17,323 nucleotides of DNA from JBIICS01 sp044238735 (GCA_044238735.1 JBIICS010000055.1:1-17323), one strand, 5' to 3'; counted from the first letter of the stretch, positions 1-7,768 are shown. Numbers and translations are program-made. The notes: a model not told the origin generated them from the letters alone.

Positions 1-69
1 TTCCTCTTCAGGTTTACGGCTCCATATTAGTGTTTTTAATTTGAAAATCCACCAACTATTTTTTGCCAC
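1..69 (-). CDS. Partial CDS, N-terminus of an unidentified protein leaving the window
   Basis: A minus-strand frame starts at GTG (67-69) and stays open to the window edge, giving 23 residues that begin MAKNSWWIFKLK and end SRKPEEE. It is the next gene downstream of the deacetylase-like gene, 7 bases after that stop codon, so it is probably the fourth gene of the same operon. An AAAGG lies five bases before the GTG, one of the few Shine-Dalgarno-like sequences in this window, and supports this start. An in-frame TTG further upstream overlaps the previous gene and is less likely. An ATG one base away in another frame closes after 11 codons. The N-terminus is basic and aromatic with no clear signal peptide. 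I do not recognise the family; given its neighbours a polysaccharide-related role is possible but unproven. Confidence 0.45.
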   Translation of the reverse strand, partial: MAKNSWWIFKLKTLIWSRKPEEE

Positions 70-76
70 ATTACCT

Positions 77-1381
77 TTATTTATCAATTGCATATTGCAC
101 CATCTCTTCATACACATCTCTCCAGCCTTTCCAAATTCCCCAATTGCTTAAAGTTTCGTTGTGCCATAAACTTATAAAGGTACCACCGGTTTTCTTTATC
201 GCATCTATAATAGGTTTAACATGTTCTATGGCCTGATCGGGGCGGACTTTATTGTAATATTTAAGAGTTGCTTCCATCATCGCAAACGGATTAACTCTTA
301 AATTAGTTTCACTCTCATTATCCAAATCGTAGAAATTAAAACACATACTAGTGCCCGCTCTAAAACCTAATTCGTTGGCAAAGCCCATGGTGTAATCGTC
401 TTTAATATCAAGTTCAATTAATCTACGGTAGGTATCCGGTAATTTGAGTTTAAGAAAATGTTGCCTGCTTTTTGTAATTTCTTTATGCGTTATCTTGGAG
501 AGTCTATTTATTTCAACAGATAGCATATCTGTTTTTTCGTTGCTGGCAAATGAAGGATGAATTCCAATAGGGTAGTAATCGGATAGGTTTTTAATTAAGG
601 AAATTAGTTTTTTATTAGTAGCAGAAACATTAGTATCGTTAAATCCATAGTCGCCAAGCAAGAAAAAATAGATGGCCTCAAACTTATATTTTTGTTGAAT
701 GTTTATCTGATAATCATAGGTATCATATGGATCTTGTAGAGATCCCAACAGAACTCTGCTTCTTTCCATAATTTGAAATAAATCTTGATTTAATATGGAC
801 TTAGCATAAGCTCCTGTTGTTCTTACAATTCCTTTTTCAAGATATGCATAGGCATTATCTACATCAATAGTAGAAATAAATTTGTAGGTGCTTGTTTTAA
901 ATTGCAACTCCGGAAAAAGCTGACTTAGTTTTTCCTTCAGTTGATTGATCCAGATGTCTACTATCGGTTTTTTTAGAAAATTATTTTGAAAAGCTATGGA
1001 AGCATGTGCTTCAAAACGATCGTAATTATCTCTTATTACGGGCAGATACTCTTCGTATCTGCTAACCATAAAGAAGGTAGCTGCAAAAATATCATAGGGT
1101 AAGATGGATTTACGTGAACTAGAGTAAAATACAGGCTCATTTAAATATTCAAAAAAATATAAATCCTGATCTCTAATACCCGATTGAAAAAGTAAATCGG
1201 ATGCCGAAATGAAATATTCGTTTTCAAATTGCTCAAAGGAGTAATTAAATTTTGGTCCTGTATAACTTATAAAATCATCAAAATTTTGCGTGAGTTTATA
1301 ATCAATTCCTAATCGCTGACTAAATATCAATTTAAACACATATCTAACCCTATTGGTTAAAGCAGGAACAAAAATAAGCAT
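77..1381 (-). CDS. Polysaccharide deacetylase-like family protein (DUF7033-type N-terminus)
   Basis: The 434-residue protein resembles the Bacteroidota polysaccharide deacetylase family that carries a DUF7033-like N-terminal half. Residues 1-165 form the N-terminal domain (motif SRYEEYLP at 107-114). Residues 166-434 resemble a NodB-like catalytic barrel: FISTIDVDNAYAY holds the expected metal-binding aspartates D173 and D175, PIGIHPS holds H275, SRQHF (305-309) and a late LWHNE motif with H407 follow. Such enzymes remove N- or O-acetyl groups from polysaccharides; substrate and activity here are inferred. The classical H-x3-H metal pair is not obvious because Ser and Asn follow H275, so activity should not be assumed. 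No signal peptide is evident, which suggests a cytoplasmic location. It begins one base after the wecB stop codon and is clearly co-transcribed with it. Confidence 0.75.
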   Translation of the reverse strand: MLIFVPALTNRVRYVFKLIFSQRLGIDYKLTQNFDDFISYTGPKFNYSFEQFENEYFISASDLLFQSGIRDQDLYFFEYLNEPVFYSSSRKSILPYDIFAATFFMVSRYEEYLPVIRDNYDRFEAHASIAFQNNFLKKPIVDIWINQLKEKLSQLFPELQFKTSTYKFISTIDVDNAYAYLEKGIVRTTGAYAKSILNQDLFQIMERSRVLLGSLQDPYDTYDYQINIQQKYKFEAIYFFLLGDYGFNDTNVSATNKKLISLIKNLSDYYPIGIHPSFASNEKTDMLSVEINRLSKITHKEITKSRQHFLKLKLPDTYRRLIELDIKDDYTMGFANELGFRAGTSMCFNFYDLDNESETNLRVNPFAMMEATLKYYNKVRPDQAIEHVKPIIDAIKKTGGTFISLWHNETLSNWGIWKGWRDVYEEMVQYAIDK

Positions 1382-1382
1382 G

Positions 1383-2528
1383 TTATGTACAGTGTAAAAT
1401 CATTTTTTCGCAAATTATTTGGGCAGCATTTCCATCTCCAAATACATTAGGGAATTTCAGGTCTTTTTGTTGATTAAAAAAATCAAAACCAGTTGTTATT
1501 TTTTCTTCAGAGGAACCGCAAATTAAGGCAGAACCTGCTTCTAATAATTCTAACCATTCGGTTTCGGTTCGTAATATTAAACATGGTTTTTTAAAGAAAA
1601 ATGCTTCCTTTTGAACCCCGCCCGAATCGGTTAATACCATTCTGCAATTTTTTTCCAGCATAATCATGTCTAAAAATCCAGCAGGTTCAATTATGATTAT
1701 GTTTTTATTTTTTTGTATGTTTTCATACAAATTATTATCCAAAGTGCTACTCAATAATTTTGCTGTACGCGGATGTATAGGTAAAACTATTTTTAAACTA
1801 TGTTGGACACTGAGCTTATATATGGCGCTGAATATAGAATTCATTCGTTGTGGATTATCGGTATTATAATCTCTGTGAATGGTAGCCAACAGGTAATGGT
1901 TTTCTTGTAGTTGATGTTTTTGCAAGATGTCTGAACTTTGGCTAGCCTTTTCTGCAAAATACAGTGAGTTATCGTACATTACATCTCCACAATGGTAAAC
2001 AACAGGTGAATCTATATCGGCATGTTGATTTAATAAGTTAAATCCTTCGTTTTTAAGGTTAGTTAGAGCCGTATTAGTTGGACAGAATAATAGAGTAGAA
2101 ACATGATCGCATAAGATTCTATTTATTTCCTCAGGCATTCTTTTATTAAACGAACGTAATCCGGCTTCAATGTGTATTACGGGAACGTGTATTTTACTCG
2201 CCGCAATTCCACCTGCCAAAGTTGAGTTTGTATCTCCGTATAAAACGATATAATTGGGTTTTTCTATTAATAATATTTCCTCAATTCCCTCCATCATTTT
2301 AGCAGTTGTTGCGCCGTGTTTTCCGGAACCAACCGCCAGATTGTATTTTGGTTTTGGAATTTCAAGCTCATTAAAAAAAATCTCAGACATGTTGTTGTCG
2401 TAATGTTGACCTGTATGCACAATTACTTCTTCAATTTGATTTTTAAAATGATTATGGATGGCCCTGCTTAAAGCAGCTGCTTTAATTATTTGTGGTCGAG
2501 CCCCAATTATGGTAATGATCTTAATCAT
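1383..2528 (-). CDS. wecB: UDP-N-acetylglucosamine 2-epimerase (non-hydrolysing)
   Basis: This 381-residue cytoplasmic enzyme belongs to the family that interconverts UDP-GlcNAc and UDP-ManNAc, supplying ManNAc-type sugars for surface polysaccharides. It has a GT-B-like two-domain layout. The N-terminal GARPQIIKAA (9-18) is the nucleotide-sugar entry motif, followed by HTGQHYD (38-44), YGDTNSTLAG with D99, HIEAGLRS with E121, and MPEEINR with E133. D99, E121, E133 and H218 (in ATIHRD) line up with the catalytic Asp, Glu, Glu and His of the E. coli enzyme. The C-terminal LTDSGGVQKEAF motif binds UDP. Length is normal. The usual HRxEN segment reads HRDYN here, a variation I cannot interpret. 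Its ATG overlaps the end of radC by four bases, and the deacetylase gene follows after one base, so the three are translationally linked. Confidence 0.93.
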   Translation of the reverse strand: MIKIITIIGARPQIIKAAALSRAIHNHFKNQIEEVIVHTGQHYDNNMSEIFFNELEIPKPKYNLAVGSGKHGATTAKMMEGIEEILLIEKPNYIVLYGDTNSTLAGGIAASKIHVPVIHIEAGLRSFNKRMPEEINRILCDHVSTLLFCPTNTALTNLKNEGFNLLNQHADIDSPVVYHCGDVMYDNSLYFAEKASQSSDILQKHQLQENHYLLATIHRDYNTDNPQRMNSIFSAIYKLSVQHSLKIVLPIHPRTAKLLSSTLDNNLYENIQKNKNIIIIEPAGFLDMIMLEKNCRMVLTDSGGVQKEAFFFKKPCLILRTETEWLELLEAGSALICGSSEEKITTGFDFFNQQKDLKFPNVFGDGNAAQIICEKMILHCT

Positions 2529-3226
2529 AATATTCCTTCGTCTGCAAAGCTAAAATAGTGTGTATCTGTAATAATAAGATGATCCAGTAAGGTTATATCC
2601 ATTAATTTACCGGTTTCTTTAATCTTTTTTGTTAAATCAATATCTTGTTGGCTGGGCTGCAAGTTGCCCGACGGATGATTATGCGCTATAATGATACCGC
2701 TTGCTAATTTTTCGATTCCTTTCTTAAAGATACTTTTTATTTCTACCACGGTACCGGTTAAACTACCCATGCTTAATTTTTCGGTCGATATAATCTTGTT
2801 TGCCCTGTTTAAATACAGAATCCAGAATTCTTCGTGATTTAGATCTTCAAAATGAGATATAAAATTACTGTAGGCAGTTTTACTGGATGTTATCTTAATT
2901 AAGTCTTTTCTTTCGGTATCTTTTCTTCTTCTTCCCAGTTCTAGCGCCGCTATTATTGATATTGCCTTTGCCTCGCCAATGCCATTAAATTGCATTAAAT
3001 CGTGTATTTCCAATTTACCCAAAAGGCTTAAGTCGTTTCCGCTTGTTTCCAATATGCGTTTACTTAAATCTACTGCACTTTCTTTTTTATTCCCGGATCC
3101 TATCAGGATGGCAATTAATTCGCTATCGGTAAGCGCATGCCTGCCTTTTAATATTAGTTTTTCCCGGGGGCGGTCTTCTTCTGCCCAACTGCTTATCGAT
3201 AAGCGTCTCTCATTTAAAACTTCCAT
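2525..3226 (-). CDS. radC: RadC-family JAB/MPN domain protein
   Basis: At 233 residues this is a full-length RadC (UPF0758) protein. The N-terminal segment SSWAEEDRPREKL (12-24) is the family signature. A helix-hairpin-helix DNA-binding motif sits around LMQFNGIGEAKA (77-88). Residues 110-233 form the JAB1/MPN metalloprotease-like domain, with E133 and the zinc motif HNHPSGNLQPSQQD (H182, H184, D195) intact. RadC was named as a DNA repair protein, but that role has been questioned and its biochemical function remains unclear. The ATG at 3226 lies 6 bases downstream of the A/T tract of the rpsT terminator, leaving almost no room for a leader. A TATTTTTG box at 3232-3239 on the minus strand would place the transcription start at about the ATG. 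It is the first gene of a cluster with wecB, which it overlaps by four bases. Confidence 0.92.
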   Translation of the reverse strand: MEVLNERRLSISSWAEEDRPREKLILKGRHALTDSELIAILIGSGNKKESAVDLSKRILETSGNDLSLLGKLEIHDLMQFNGIGEAKAISIIAALELGRRRKDTERKDLIKITSSKTAYSNFISHFEDLNHEEFWILYLNRANKIISTEKLSMGSLTGTVVEIKSIFKKGIEKLASGIIIAHNHPSGNLQPSQQDIDLTKKIKETGKLMDITLLDHLIITDTHYFSFADEGIL

Positions 3227-3231
3227 TAAGG

Positions 3232-3266
3232 CAAAAATAAAAAAGGCTTCCGATATTGGAAGCCTT
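3232..3266 (-). terminator. Intrinsic terminator after rpsT
   Basis: A 9-bp perfect stem (3243-3251 with 3258-3266, AAGGCTTCC paired to GGAAGCCTT) has a six-base loop. On the minus strand it is followed by a T-rich tract (TTTTTTATTTTTG). It lies 22 bases beyond the rpsT stop and ends only 6 bases before the radC ATG. Confidence 0.85.
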
Positions 3267-3288
3267 AATTAAAATAGATATTAACGTA

Positions 3289-3540
3289 CTATAATTTATT
3301 TACGAATTTCGTAAGTTTTGATTTTAAATTACCCGCTTTGTTTTTGTGGATAATGCTCTTTTTAGCTAATTTATCAATTAAAGAAACTAAAGAAGGTAAT
3401 TGTTGAGCTGCTTCTTTTTTATCTTTAGTTGTTCTTAAACGTTTGATAAAAGTTCTTACAGTTTTGTGCTGGTAACGGTTACGTAAATTTTTAGCACTGT
3501 TAGATCTTATTCTTTTGATTGCACTTTTATGATTTGCCAT
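3289..3540 (-). CDS. rpsT: 30S ribosomal protein S20
   Basis: This 83-residue, strongly basic protein has the canonical bS20 start MANHKSAIKRIRSNSAKNLR and a C-terminus rich in Lys and hydrophobic residues. S20 binds 16S rRNA directly and is a primary assembly protein of the small subunit. Length and sequence are typical. The ATG follows a purine-rich AAGAAGAGAG, giving a modest ribosome-binding context. It appears to be a single-gene unit: a well-spaced promoter lies at 3597-3627 and a strong terminator follows the stop codon. Confidence 0.96.
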   Translation of the reverse strand: MANHKSAIKRIRSNSAKNLRNRYQHKTVRTFIKRLRTTKDKKEAAQQLPSLVSLIDKLAKKSIIHKNKAGNLKSKLTKFVNKL

Positions 3541-3596
3541 CTCTCTTCTTGTTTTGCCTTTTGGGCGTTATTTTTAGTTCTTTATTAATAGGACTG

Positions 3597-3627
3597 CGAA
3601 TTTAGCACTCTTTTTATAATTAACAAA
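3597..3627 (-). promoter_or_regulatory. Probable rpsT promoter (TTTG-N19-TAAATTCG)
   Basis: On the minus strand a TTTG (-33 element, 3624-3627) is followed after 19 bases by TAAATTCG (3597-3604), close to the Bacteroidota -7 box TAnnTTTG with one change. The spacing is ideal and predicts a leader of about 50 bases before the rpsT ATG. It lies 20 bases after the stop of the upstream same-strand gene, with no terminator between them, so read-through could also contribute. Confidence 0.55.
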
Positions 3628-3646
3628 ATATTATTGAAAAATATTG

Positions 3647-4087
3647 CTAAAACACTGATTTTAAATGTGTATCAACAAAAAGCTGGGCAATACCACAGCC
3701 TTTGGTTTTGTTTTGAAACCCAAACTGGAGATAATAAGTCCCGCTTTGCTTACATTCAAATATAAGTTGCCTGGAGGGACCTTTTTTATCATTGGTGAAA
3801 TTAGTGGCCAGCTCGTGATCTTTTTTGTCCATTAACGAAACAAGCATCTTTTCTCCTTGATGATTGGCATCACATAAGTTGAGTTTGTATCGCTGTCCGG
3901 AGGTAAAATACACTTTAAATATGTTTTTATTCTCGTTTGTGTAGTCTTCAATGCAAATTTGGTGACTTTTAATTTTGACAAAACCTTGCTCTTTATTGTC
4001 AAAACAACCGGTTCTAATATCTGTAACGTTATAACCTAATAAGCCAGATAATAAAACAGCAACTAAGCAGATAGAATTTAAAATCAT
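3647..4087 (-). CDS. Small exported cysteine-containing protein of unknown function
   Basis: I do not recognise a named family. From the ATG at 4087 the protein has 146 residues; an in-frame TTG at 4114 would add nine (MWSKIFNTS), including a lysine that would improve the signal peptide, so the start is uncertain. An imperfect -7 box (AATATTTG, 4112-4119) overlaps that TTG and favours the ATG, with a leader of about 18 bases. The first 20 or so residues are hydrophobic (ICLVAVLLSGLLG), consistent with a signal peptide or membrane anchor; no lipobox is visible. The mature part has five cysteines, in TGCFD, HQICIED, LNLCDAN, FECKQ and KGCGIA, and a beta-rich pattern (YKLNLCDA then SGTYYLQFGF) that recalls pre-peptidase C-terminal beta-sandwich domains. 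An extracytoplasmic disulfide-stabilised beta domain is my inference. Confidence 0.6.
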   Translation of the reverse strand: MILNSICLVAVLLSGLLGYNVTDIRTGCFDNKEQGFVKIKSHQICIEDYTNENKNIFKVYFTSGQRYKLNLCDANHQGEKMLVSLMDKKDHELATNFTNDKKGPSRQLIFECKQSGTYYLQFGFQNKTKGCGIAQLFVDTHLKSVF

Positions 4088-4169
4088 AGACGTATTAAAT
4101 ATTTTAGACCACAAATATTCAAATTAATTGGATAATTTTTATGCTCTAAATTTGGGTAGTTATCAGATG

Positions 4170-6323
4170 TTAATTAACAATTTTAAGTTCGTTAATAATA
4201 TTACTTGCTCCGGCATATTTATCTACAATAAACAACACATAGTGCATATCTACACAAATATTCCGCACTGTACCCGGATTAAAGATATAGTTACTCATAG
4301 TGCCTTCCCAATTGGTATCAAAGTTTAATCCAATTAAGTTACCGTCGGCATCAATTAAAGGACTTCCCGAATTACCTCCAGTAGTATGATTGGTAGCACA
4401 AAATGCAACAGGAACGGTACCGTTTACTGCATACTGCCCGTAATCTTTTTTATTATATAATTCTACTAATCTCTTTGGCACAGTAAATTCGTAATTAGTG
4501 GAATCCATTTTTTCTATTATGCCATCAAGTGTTGTAAAGTAATCATATTTTGCACCATCGTAAGGCTTAAAACCCTGTATGGAGCCGTAAGCCACTCTTA
4601 GGGTGCTATTGGCGTCTGGCCAAAATGGCTTTTCGGGTTTTTGTTTTCGTTGCCCTTGTATGTAGGTTCTCTCTAAAAGATTAATCTTGTCGTTTAAGGT
4701 TGTTAACTCTGGAACTATAGACATGTTGTAATGATTGAGCACCTGACTGGCCATAGTAAATAGAGGATCTTTTTCAATTTTAAGTGCTTTTTTAGGAGTT
4801 AGTCCATTTAAGAAGGCTTCTACTTTTGCCTTGTCAGTAAAAATAGTTTTATCAAAATATTTTTCGGTTAGTTTGGTATAATCAGAATTCATTTTTGATC
4901 TGAAATCTAACATAAACGAAGAAGCGTATTTACTATCTAAATTGTCGTTATACAGTTTTATTAAAGCAGGAAATATTTTGCGATCGGTTGGGGCATTATA
5001 GTCTTTAAAGAAACGATTTAATCCGGATTTTATTCGCTCCAGTTCTTTATTAAATTTTTCCTGATCCCCAGATTTTTCAGCTTCTTTAGCTAAATTTAAT
5101 AAAGTATTGTATCCCCAGGCATACCGTATGGCCTCTACAGCAAAAAATCCCTCGAGGGTAATGTCGGAAACATACTGATAAGGATTTACCTTGTCGTAAA
5201 CCGATTTAAATTCACTCAATAAATTAGCATATTCGCTTTGTCCGGCAGCCCAACTTTGAAATTCTCTTTCTTCTTGTTGTTTCCTGTCAATACCATTAAA
5301 TAAGCGAATCCCTCTATTCTCACCTTGAAATTTTTTGTAGTAATTTGCTATTTGAGCGTACTTACTTGAATATTTAATGCGGGTTGCTTCATCGGCTTTC
5401 ATATCGCTTAGCCACAAGTTTAGGCGAGTTTCGCGTAGTTTTATTTTAATGGGATTGGAAACTTTAACAACTTGCTCTATACCATAAGAAGTAAGGTATT
5501 CGAATGTTCTGCCCGGAAAACCATAAGTTAATGTAAAGTCACCTTCTTTTAGGGGTTTTAAAGAAAGATTCATAAAACGTTTGGGTTTGTAGGGCTTATT
5601 ATTGGGTGAATATTCTGCAGGTTGATTATTTTCATCCGCATAAATTCTAAACATCGAAAAATCACCGGTATGGCGTGGCCACATCCAGTTATCAGTATCA
5701 CCCCCAAATTTACCAATCGATTGAGGAGGTGTTCCTACTAATCTAACATCTTTAAATGTTTCGGTAACAAACATATAGTATTCACCGCCATAAAAAAAGG
5801 AACGGATTTTAGCCTCGTATTTTGTTCCTTTAATGGCTTCCGCTTCAATGTTTTTAGAGTTCTCAGCAATTTTCTTTTCTCTTTCCTGTTCAGTTAACCC
5901 GGCTGTTACACCATTTAAAACTTTAGCGGTTACATCTTCAATCCTTACTATAAATAGGGCAGTTAAGCCCGGATTTGGAAGTTCCTCGCCATAACTCTTG
6001 GCCCAAAAGCCATCATCTAAATAATTCTGTCCAACCTTGCTGTGCGATTGTATTTGTCCATATCCGCAATGGTGATTGGTAAGTATCAAACCGTTAGCCG
6101 AAACTATCTCGCCGGTGCACCCACCCCCAAATTGAATAATAGCATCTTTTAAAGAACCGTTGTTAATACTGTAAATATCTTCTGCACTAATACGCATTCC
6201 TAACTTTTTCATTTGTGGTTCGTTTAATTGCTTCAGAAGCATCGGAATCCACATCCCTTCGTCGGCAATAGCTGAAATTAAAGAAAACGCAAGTGCCACA
6301 AAACTAAATAGTATTTTTTTCAT
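4170..6323 (-). CDS. S46 family dipeptidyl-peptidase (DPP7/DPP11-like)
   Basis: This 717-residue exported serine peptidase has a signal peptide (residues 1-20, ending SLISAIA before DEGMW). The split chymotrypsin-like domain carries the catalytic triad: His85 in LTNHHCGY, Asp221 in RHTGDFSMF and Ser652 in TGGNSGSP. S46 enzymes remove dipeptides from the N-terminus of peptides in the periplasm, feeding amino-acid catabolism in asaccharolytic Bacteroidota. A helical domain of about 300 residues sits between the Asp and Ser regions, as in the family. The substrate-pocket residue that is Gly in P. gingivalis DPP7 and Arg in DPP11, 18 residues after the catalytic Ser, is Thr670 here (FDTNWEGTM), so specificity should not be copied from either. 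A -7 box at 6345-6352 suggests its own promoter. It appears monocistronic. Confidence 0.92.
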   Translation of the reverse strand: MKKILFSFVALAFSLISAIADEGMWIPMLLKQLNEPQMKKLGMRISAEDIYSINNGSLKDAIIQFGGGCTGEIVSANGLILTNHHCGYGQIQSHSKVGQNYLDDGFWAKSYGEELPNPGLTALFIVRIEDVTAKVLNGVTAGLTEQEREKKIAENSKNIEAEAIKGTKYEAKIRSFFYGGEYYMFVTETFKDVRLVGTPPQSIGKFGGDTDNWMWPRHTGDFSMFRIYADENNQPAEYSPNNKPYKPKRFMNLSLKPLKEGDFTLTYGFPGRTFEYLTSYGIEQVVKVSNPIKIKLRETRLNLWLSDMKADEATRIKYSSKYAQIANYYKKFQGENRGIRLFNGIDRKQQEEREFQSWAAGQSEYANLLSEFKSVYDKVNPYQYVSDITLEGFFAVEAIRYAWGYNTLLNLAKEAEKSGDQEKFNKELERIKSGLNRFFKDYNAPTDRKIFPALIKLYNDNLDSKYASSFMLDFRSKMNSDYTKLTEKYFDKTIFTDKAKVEAFLNGLTPKKALKIEKDPLFTMASQVLNHYNMSIVPELTTLNDKINLLERTYIQGQRKQKPEKPFWPDANSTLRVAYGSIQGFKPYDGAKYDYFTTLDGIIEKMDSTNYEFTVPKRLVELYNKKDYGQYAVNGTVPVAFCATNHTTGGNSGSPLIDADGNLIGLNFDTNWEGTMSNYIFNPGTVRNICVDMHYVLFIVDKYAGASNIINELKIVN

Positions 6324-6344
6324 AAGTTATTTAATTGATTGTTT

Positions 6345-6352
6345 CAAAATTA
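6345..6352 (-). promoter_or_regulatory. Probable -7 box for the S46 peptidase gene
   Basis: TAATTTTG on the minus strand matches TAnnTTTG and ends 21 bases before the ATG, the same geometry as the rpsU promoter in this window. No TTTG is present at the expected -33 distance, so this is a half-supported promoter. Confidence 0.45.
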
Positions 6353-6433
6353 AGAACCCTACTAGGCTTTGTAATTATAAGAGTAAGGTTTTATATGATG
6401 TTTATTTTTAAATTTCCCCCAAAAAGGGTTATT

Positions 6434-6459
6434 AAAAAAGGGGGATAAATCCCCCTTTT
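6434..6459 (-). terminator. Intrinsic terminator after the thiolase gene
   Basis: A perfect 10-bp stem (6436-6445 with 6450-6459, five G:C pairs flanked by A:T pairs) has a four-base loop. The minus strand then runs into TTTTTTAAT. It starts one base after the thiolase stop codon and separates that gene from the S46 peptidase gene. Confidence 0.88.
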
Positions 6460-6460
6460 A

Positions 6461-7645
6461 TTAATTTACATTTTCAATAACCAAAGCAGATGCTCCGCCT
6501 CCGCCATTACAAATAGCAGCAGCGCCATAAGTACCGCCGTTTTGTTTTAACACATTAATTAGTGCAATTATTATTCTGCATCCAGAACTTCCGAGTGGAT
6601 GGCCGAGTGCAACTGCCCCGCCGTTAACATTAACTTTAGAGGCATCTAAACCTAAAATCTTATTGTTCGCTAAACCAACAACCGCAAAGGCTTCGTTAAA
6701 CTCAAAATAATTTATTTTGTCCAATGTTAAACCTGCATTTTTTAATGCTACCGGAAGAGCCTTGCTTGGAGCGGTGGTAAACCACTCGGGTGCTTGTGCA
6801 GCATCTCCAAACCCTTTGATTATCGCTAAAGGTTTAATACCAAGTTCGTCAGCTTTTTCTTTGCTCATTAAAACAACAGCACTCGCTCCATCACTTAAAG
6901 GTGAAGCATTGGCAGCAGTTATGGTACCTTCTTTTTCAAATGCAGGCTTTAGGGTTGGTATTTTATCGAACTTCGCCATTTTATATTGTTCATCTTCGCT
7001 AACGGCTGTTACTGATCCATCACGTCCTTTAATTTCAACGGGTACAATTTCATCTTTGTATTTGCCTGCAGCATAAGCAGCAGTGGCACGTTTGTAACTT
7101 TCAATGGCAAATGCATCCTGTTCTTCTCTGCTAAATTTGTATTCTTTTGCACAAAGTTCACCGCAATTTCCCATGTGGGTGTTACTGTATACGTCAATTA
7201 ATCCGTCTTTCAATAATCCGTCTATAAATTGTCCGTGTCCATAACGGTAACCGCCATTTCTGGCTTTATCTAAATAATAAGGAACGTTACTCATGCTTTC
7301 CATTCCTCCCGCAACCACTACATCGTTTAATCCTAAGGCAATACTTTGAGCAGCCAGCATAACGGCCTTCATTCCCGAAGCACATACTTTATTTACAATT
7401 GTTGCAGGAACAGTGTTAGGTATGCCGGCAAATATAGACGCTTGTGTGGCCGGCGCTTGTCCTAAATTTCCTGAAAGAACATTCCCCATTATAACTTCCT
7501 GAACTAATTCAGGTTTAAGGTTAATTTTATTTAAGGCGCCTTTAATAGCAAAAGACCCCAATTGCGAAGCGGTAAAAGCAGAAAGTGCACCACCAAATGA
7601 TCCCATTGGAGTTCTGGAGGCTGATACTATGTAAACTGTTTTCAT
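6461..7645 (-). CDS. Acetyl-CoA C-acyltransferase (thiolase)
   Basis: This is a complete thiolase of 394 residues, the usual length. The nucleophile Cys88 lies in NKVCASGMKA, the active-site His349 in ALGHPLGSSG and the second catalytic Cys379 in ICNGGGGAS. VAGGMESMSNVPY (111-123) is the conserved central motif. Such enzymes condense two acetyl-CoA to acetoacetyl-CoA, or cleave 3-ketoacyl-CoA in fatty-acid or ketone-body degradation. The NKVCASGMKA motif and the length fit the biosynthetic acetyl-CoA acetyltransferase (AtoB/PhaA) type better than FadA, but substrate range cannot be decided from sequence. No other beta-oxidation gene is visible nearby. It is transcribed alone, divergently from miaE, and has a strong terminator. 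Confidence 0.93.
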   Translation of the reverse strand: MKTVYIVSASRTPMGSFGGALSAFTASQLGSFAIKGALNKINLKPELVQEVIMGNVLSGNLGQAPATQASIFAGIPNTVPATIVNKVCASGMKAVMLAAQSIALGLNDVVVAGGMESMSNVPYYLDKARNGGYRYGHGQFIDGLLKDGLIDVYSNTHMGNCGELCAKEYKFSREEQDAFAIESYKRATAAYAAGKYKDEIVPVEIKGRDGSVTAVSEDEQYKMAKFDKIPTLKPAFEKEGTITAANASPLSDGASAVVLMSKEKADELGIKPLAIIKGFGDAAQAPEWFTTAPSKALPVALKNAGLTLDKINYFEFNEAFAVVGLANNKILGLDASKVNVNGGAVALGHPLGSSGCRIIIALINVLKQNGGTYGAAAICNGGGGASALVIENVN

Positions 7646-7760
7646 TTATTGATAATTTATAATTTTTTTTGGATGGCCAAATTAAGTATTATTTACGGAT
7701 AAGCAAGCGATATAAATAGGGCAAATATCTCATTTGTTTTTCTTGATGAAGAAGGGAAAG

Positions 7761-7768
7761 TAAATTTG
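7761..7768 (+). promoter_or_regulatory. Probable -7 box for miaE
   Basis: TAAATTTG is a full match to TAnnTTTG. Upstream TTTG (7733-7736) and TTG (7743-7745) exist but at 24 and 15 bases, both outside the usual spacing. Initiation near 7774 would give a leader of about 38 bases to the ATG at 7813 and would exclude the TTG at 7774 as a start. Confidence 0.45.

Noticed and set aside
2525..3226. RadC as a marker of a genomic island or prophage
   Set aside because: It is full length with an intact N-terminal domain and shows no base-composition break or mobile genes around it.
6717..7076. Plus-strand open frame inside the thiolase gene
   Set aside because: It is antisense to a conserved thiolase region; the length is explained by codon bias of the real gene.
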